Part shown: positions 60,965 through 64,000 of the stretch, one piece after another | Layout: the number at the start of each line of letters is the position of its first letter | Position numbering within the stretch: position 1 is the first letter of the stretch | Notes under the pieces: model-generated | The model's database searches: none | What the model was told of the DNA's origin: nothing | The model's input: the letters and a program-made list of their open reading frames with translations, nothing else | Made by a program: the position numbers and the translations under genes | Assembly: GCA_038239345.1 (NCBI GenBank) | Contig: JBBSEX010000021.1 | Location: forward strand, 11,687 to 75,686 | DNA: 64,000 bases | Origin: JBBSEX01 sp038239345 | GTDB taxonomy: Bacteria; Acidobacteriota; Terriglobia; Bryobacterales; Bryobacteraceae | Direction: 5' to 3'

Positions 60965-63277
60965 CTATTGTGCGTCTTGGGTGACTGTGAACGTCTGGCC
61001 GGCGATGACGATACTCCCGCTTAATTGAGATCCCGTTGTGTTCGCGACGGCCGTTAACGTAACCGTCCCATTGCCCGCGCCGCTGACTGAAACAACGGTC
61101 AACCAAGGCAAACTGTTCGTGGTGCTATAGGAGCATTCCGGCGTGCTGGTGACGTTAATGGTTGCTGATCCGCCTTGTGCCGGGAAGCGCACATTGGTCG
61201 CCGATAATGTGTACGCGCAGGAAGTGAGCGCGACCACGAATGTGTCCGCCGGGCCGGCTGCGGTGGGGCGGGGAATGCCGCCCTGCGCGCCAAATAACGA
61301 CGCAGTTGTATAGCCCGTTACGTAAACCGTGCTGGGTGTAATCGGATCCACCGCATAACCAACCTGCACTCCCTGGCTGCTGCCGATATAGCTGCCATAG
61401 GCCAACCCATTGGCCCCGCTTCTAGGATTGAATTTCACGATGAATGCGTCAAGCGAGTTGTCGTACGCTGTCTGAAACGCCCCTGCTGTGGTGGGAAAAT
61501 TTGGCGACAGCGTGTAGCCGGTGAGATAGAGATTGCCCGCTGAATCGGCCTTCACATCGTACGGAATGTCGCCGCCGTTGCCGCCGATGAAGGTCGAATA
61601 GGCGATCTGCTGCGTACGCAGTTGCTGAGCTGGATCAAGGATCGTGACGTAGCCTGTCACGTTTCCTGGATAGGCGCTTTGCAACGCGTCGCTGGTCACT
61701 GGGAAATTCGCCGATGTCGTAAATCCGGTGGCTATCACGCGGCCCGTCGACGCTTCGATCAGTATCTTTTTGATGTCGTCCTGCCCGCTGCCTCCGAGGA
61801 ACGTCGAATAAACGAGCCCCGCGCTACCCCCGGTGGCTGGCGTGATATGCGTGAGAAATCCGTCGCTGCCGCCGTTGTACCCGGGTTGAGTCGATAAGCC
61901 GGCCACGGGAAAATCACCCGAGCGCGTTTGCCCGCCGATCCAAACCGTTCCATCCGAGGCAGCGGCAACCGTGCGGCCGACATCCACCGAGGAACCGCCG
62001 AGATACGACGAATAAATCAGTGGCGCTGCCTGAGAGAGATCGAAGATGGAGATAAATGCGTCGGCGCTGCCGGCGTTGGCGGCTTGCGCACTGCCCCCCG
62101 CCAGCGGAAAATCAGTCGATGTCGTGCCACCGGTCACATAGAATTTCCCGCTGCTATCCACCGCGATTCCGTTCGCTGAATCGTCCGTGGCGCCCCCCAG
62201 ATAGGTAGAATACAGAAGGCCCGCCGCCCCGTCCTGAGAAGGATCGAAAACGGCCACGAAAGCATCGCTCGTTCCCGCCAATGTCGTTCGCAAGTTTGCG
62301 CCGGCCGTCGGTAGATTGGTGCTCACGGTCGATCCGGCCAGATAAACGCGGCCCTGGGGATCCACTACCATCGCGTGCAACGACTCGGCTAGCGTGCCGC
62401 CAAAATATGTCGTGTAGACGATAGGATTGCTGGGCACAGTGGGGTCCAGCTTCACCAGATAAACGTCGGAAGCGCCGGCGCTCGCGGCTTGTTCACCCAC
62501 CCCGCCCAGGGGAATATCGGTGGCGACCGTAGTGCCCGCGACATAGAGAAAGCCTTTGGCATCATGTCCGATATTTACTGGAATGCTGCTTGCGGTACCG
62601 CCGAGATAAAATGAAAAACTCAGCACCGGGTCGATAATCAGCGTCTTCGCGCGATCGTACCCGCCCAATGAAAATCCGAAAGAACCGTCGCGATTGCGCC
62701 GATAGTTGCTCGCCACCATGACTCGTTCGCCGCTATCCGACAACTGGTAAGCAACCGGCTTGCGCTGTAGAATTCGCGACCCCACCGATAAGCGGCCGTC
62801 GCTATCCATCCGCGCCTTCACGCCGTCAAACGCCACGCGGATCTTCGCCGCATCCGCGCCCGGGCTGACCACGAAATCGTATTCCAGTTCGCGTTCCGTG
62901 CCGTAATAAATCAAATCGATGCCCGGATAAATGCCGTTCTGTTTCAGGCGCTGATAGCTGGGTACATTGGTTCGCCACTTTGTTTTATCGGCACCCACAA
63001 GGAAATTTGTCTTGGCCTTCAGCAGGGAATCGCCGCTCAGCGCCGGCCGCGGATTTGCTCCCGGGAAACGCAACCGTACCGCGCCATCCAAAGAAATCGC
63101 GTTCCCGCCGAATACAAGTTCATGCCGTAAACCACGCGACACAAAATGTCCCGCTTCTGTTCCGGGCTGAAATCGGATGGGTGCCGTGTCCAGGGTCCGC
63201 AGCACGGTGTCGGAGGAGTCCGCAAACAGGCTGGCGCTCGCCAGGGAGCTTAGAAGAAAAAAGGTAAACGTTCGCAT
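60965..63277 (-). CDS. Exported SBBP beta-propeller protein with BACON domain
   Basis: The 770-residue protein starts at ATG 63277 with a signal peptide (MRTFTFFLLSSLASASLFA); codons further upstream look non-coding. An N-terminal beta region (about 30-230, with 'GIYPGIDLIYYGTERELEYDF') is typical of SBBP proteins. Seven SBBP-type repeats follow, and a C-terminal BACON domain (about 690-770, 'VRFPAQGGSATINVTSTPEC', 'LPWLTVVSVSGAGNGTVTLT', 'FTVTQDAQ'). The seven repeats would form one seven-bladed propeller. BACON domains often bind carbohydrate or mucin. Probably a surface or secreted adhesin-like protein next to GH20. Confidence 0.88.
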   Translation of the reverse strand: MRTFTFFLLSSLASASLFADSSDTVLRTLDTAPIRFQPGTEAGHFVSRGLRHELVFGGNAISLDGAVRLRFPGANPRPALSGDSLLKAKTNFLVGADKTKWRTNVPSYQRLKQNGIYPGIDLIYYGTERELEYDFVVSPGADAAKIRVAFDGVKARMDSDGRLSVGSRILQRKPVAYQLSDSGERVMVASNYRRNRDGSFGFSLGGYDRAKTLIIDPVLSFSFYLGGTASSIPVNIGHDAKGFLYVAGTTVATDIPLGGVGEQAASAGASDVYLVKLDPTVPSNPIVYTTYFGGTLAESLHAMVVDPQGRVYLAGSTVSTNLPTAGANLRTTLAGTSDAFVAVFDPSQDGAAGLLYSTYLGGATDDSANGIAVDSSGKFYVTGGTTSTDFPLAGGSAQAANAGSADAFISIFDLSQAAPLIYSSYLGGSSVDVGRTVAAASDGTVWIGGQTRSGDFPVAGLSTQPGYNGGSDGFLTHITPATGGSAGLVYSTFLGGSGQDDIKKILIEASTGRVIATGFTTSANFPVTSDALQSAYPGNVTGYVTILDPAQQLRTQQIAYSTFIGGNGGDIPYDVKADSAGNLYLTGYTLSPNFPTTAGAFQTAYDNSLDAFIVKFNPRSGANGLAYGSYIGSSQGVQVGYAVDPITPSTVYVTGYTTASLFGAQGGIPRPTAAGPADTFVVALTSCAYTLSATNVRFPAQGGSATINVTSTPECSYSTTNSLPWLTVVSVSGAGNGTVTLTAVANTTGSQLSGSIVIAGQTFTVTQDAQ
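61222..62628 (-). repeat. Seven SBBP-type repeats
   Basis: Coordinates are approximate. Each unit of about 55-70 residues starts with a variant of 'YSTYLGG' (SFYLGG, TTYFGG, STYLGG, SSYLGG, STFLGG, STFIGG, GSYIGS), then 'A.D..G..Y..G.T.S..FP', and ends in 'DAF...FD'. Divergence between units is high, so they are old duplications rather than a fresh tandem array. Confidence 0.8.
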
Positions 63278-63380
63278 GTCGAATGAATGTAGACGTGAAC
63301 CATCTAGTATATCGTTACGGGAAAGATGGCAGCTTGAAGAATTGTTGGGCAGCTTTTGAAGCCAGCGGCATCTATCCGGT

Positions 63381-64000
63381 ATGGATTTGCAACTGCACGG
63401 AAAACGAGCATTGGTCAGCGGCTCGACGGCCGGAATCGGCTTAGCGATCGCCACGACCTTAGCGCTCGAAGGCGCAGCCGTGATCGTTAACGGCCGCACA
63501 CAACAGCGCGTTGATGAAGCCGTCAGCAAAATTAAAACCGCGGGACTGGCAACGTCGATCGAGGGCATTGCCGCCGATCTTGGAACCGCCGCCGGTGTCG
63601 CCCAGGTTACCAACAAATTTCCCGACATCGACATTCTTGTGAACAACCTCGGCATCTTTGAGCCCAAGCCATTCGAAAAAATCAGCGATGAAGATTGGCT
63701 GCGCTTTTTTGAGGTGAACGTTCTCAGTGGAATCCGTTTGAGCCGCTATTACCTGCCGCGCATGAAGGCCCGCGATTGGGGCCGGATCGTCTTCATTTCC
63801 AGCGAATCGGCGCTCAATATTCCAGCGGAAATGATGCATTACGGGATGACGAAGACGGCTCAGCTTGCCGTATCTCGCGGGCTTGCCGAGACAACAAAGG
63901 GATCCAATGTCACCGTAAACGCGGTGCTGCCCGGGCCGACAACTTCGGAAGGCGTGAGCGGATTTCTCACCAAGCTCGCATCCGATCAGAAGAAAACGCA
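63381..64000 (+). CDS. Short-chain dehydrogenase/reductase (3' end outside window)
   Basis: The ORF starts at ATG 63381 and stays open for 206 codons to the window edge. It has the SDR cofactor motif 'ALVSGSTAGIGLAIATTL' (TGxxxGxG variant with Ser), the structural motif NNLG in 'ILVNNLGIF' (usually NNAG), catalytic Ser in 'FISSESALN', and 'YGMTKTAQ' (YxxxK). It then continues with 'VTVNAVLPGPT'. It is an NAD(P)-dependent oxidoreductase; the substrate is unknown and the C-terminus is missing. Confidence 0.92.
   Translation, partial: MDLQLHGKRALVSGSTAGIGLAIATTLALEGAAVIVNGRTQQRVDEAVSKIKTAGLATSIEGIAADLGTAAGVAQVTNKFPDIDILVNNLGIFEPKPFEKISDEDWLRFFEVNVLSGIRLSRYYLPRMKARDWGRIVFISSESALNIPAEMMHYGMTKTAQLAVSRGLAETTKGSNVTVNAVLPGPTTSEGVSGFLTKLASDQKKT

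Noticed and set aside
61222..62628. CRISPR-like or DNA tandem repeat
   Set aside because: The periodicity is at protein level (SBBP units) with strongly diverged DNA and no identical spaced repeats.

Overview
The window reads as a chromosomal segment of an Acidobacteriota member close to Solibacter/Bryobacter. Lineage signals are a TIGR03437-type ('Solibacter uncharacterized C-terminal') domain protein, the N-terminus of an ADOP-type (acidobacterial duplicated orphan permease) FtsX-like permease at the left edge, a seven-repeat SBBP/BACON exported protein, and many small exported proteins. I saw no phage, transposon, integron or CRISPR array. Taxonomy is inferred from gene content only.

Layout. 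1-2.8 kb: an ArsR / tandem AHSA1 / permease operon reading left, then a FecR-domain exported protein. 2.9-9.1 kb: a 1319-residue fusion of topoisomerase III and RecQ helicase (the most striking gene), an RlmA-like rRNA methyltransferase, an EAL phosphodiesterase coupled to a 58-residue CPXCG protein, and tRNA-Val(CAC). 9.1-16.3 kb: NfeD-type membrane protease, Tex, a lipoprotein, a thioredoxin-domain protein, an exported methyltransferase and homoserine dehydrogenase. 16.3-22.2 kb: pyrR-pyrB-pyrC, a UPF0182 membrane protein and a lone receiver protein, tightly coupled. 22.2-32.6 kb: a TrbI-like periplasmic protein, two paralogous haloperoxidase-type hydrolases, a NarL-type regulator, a redoxin, tRNA-Ser(GGA), a zinc-ribbon protein, MtaB, an M20 peptidase, a methyltransferase broken by two apparent frameshifts, and a HerA-like ATPase. 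32.6-43.5 kb: frr, a membrane-protein/His-Met-rich exported protein pair, a KirBac-type K+ channel, a GT-C-like membrane protein, and four cell-envelope or TPR genes. 43.5-53.4 kb: alaS-ypdA, the TIGR03437-domain protein, a Tat-type TIM-barrel protein, an epoxide-hydrolase-like protein, thiC, and a free-standing AlaX editing protein. 53.4-64 kb: a split acyl-CoA carboxylase alpha subunit, a DnaC-like ATPase, a DinB protein, a Gfo/Idh/MocA oxidoreductase, a GH20 hexosaminidase, the SBBP/BACON protein and a truncated SDR.

Two whole-window properties stand out. Convergent genes almost always end within -15 to +15 bp of each other, with no room for intrinsic terminators. Several genes have a -10-like hexamer ending only 6-9 nt before the start codon with no recognisable -35, which suggests leaderless transcripts. 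The arsR and FecR genes, in contrast, have textbook -35/-10 promoters with leaders. Housekeeping functions (pyrimidine, threonine and thiamine synthesis, tRNA modification and charging, ribosome recycling) are mixed with exported proteins, as in a heterotrophic soil bacterium with a large secretome.
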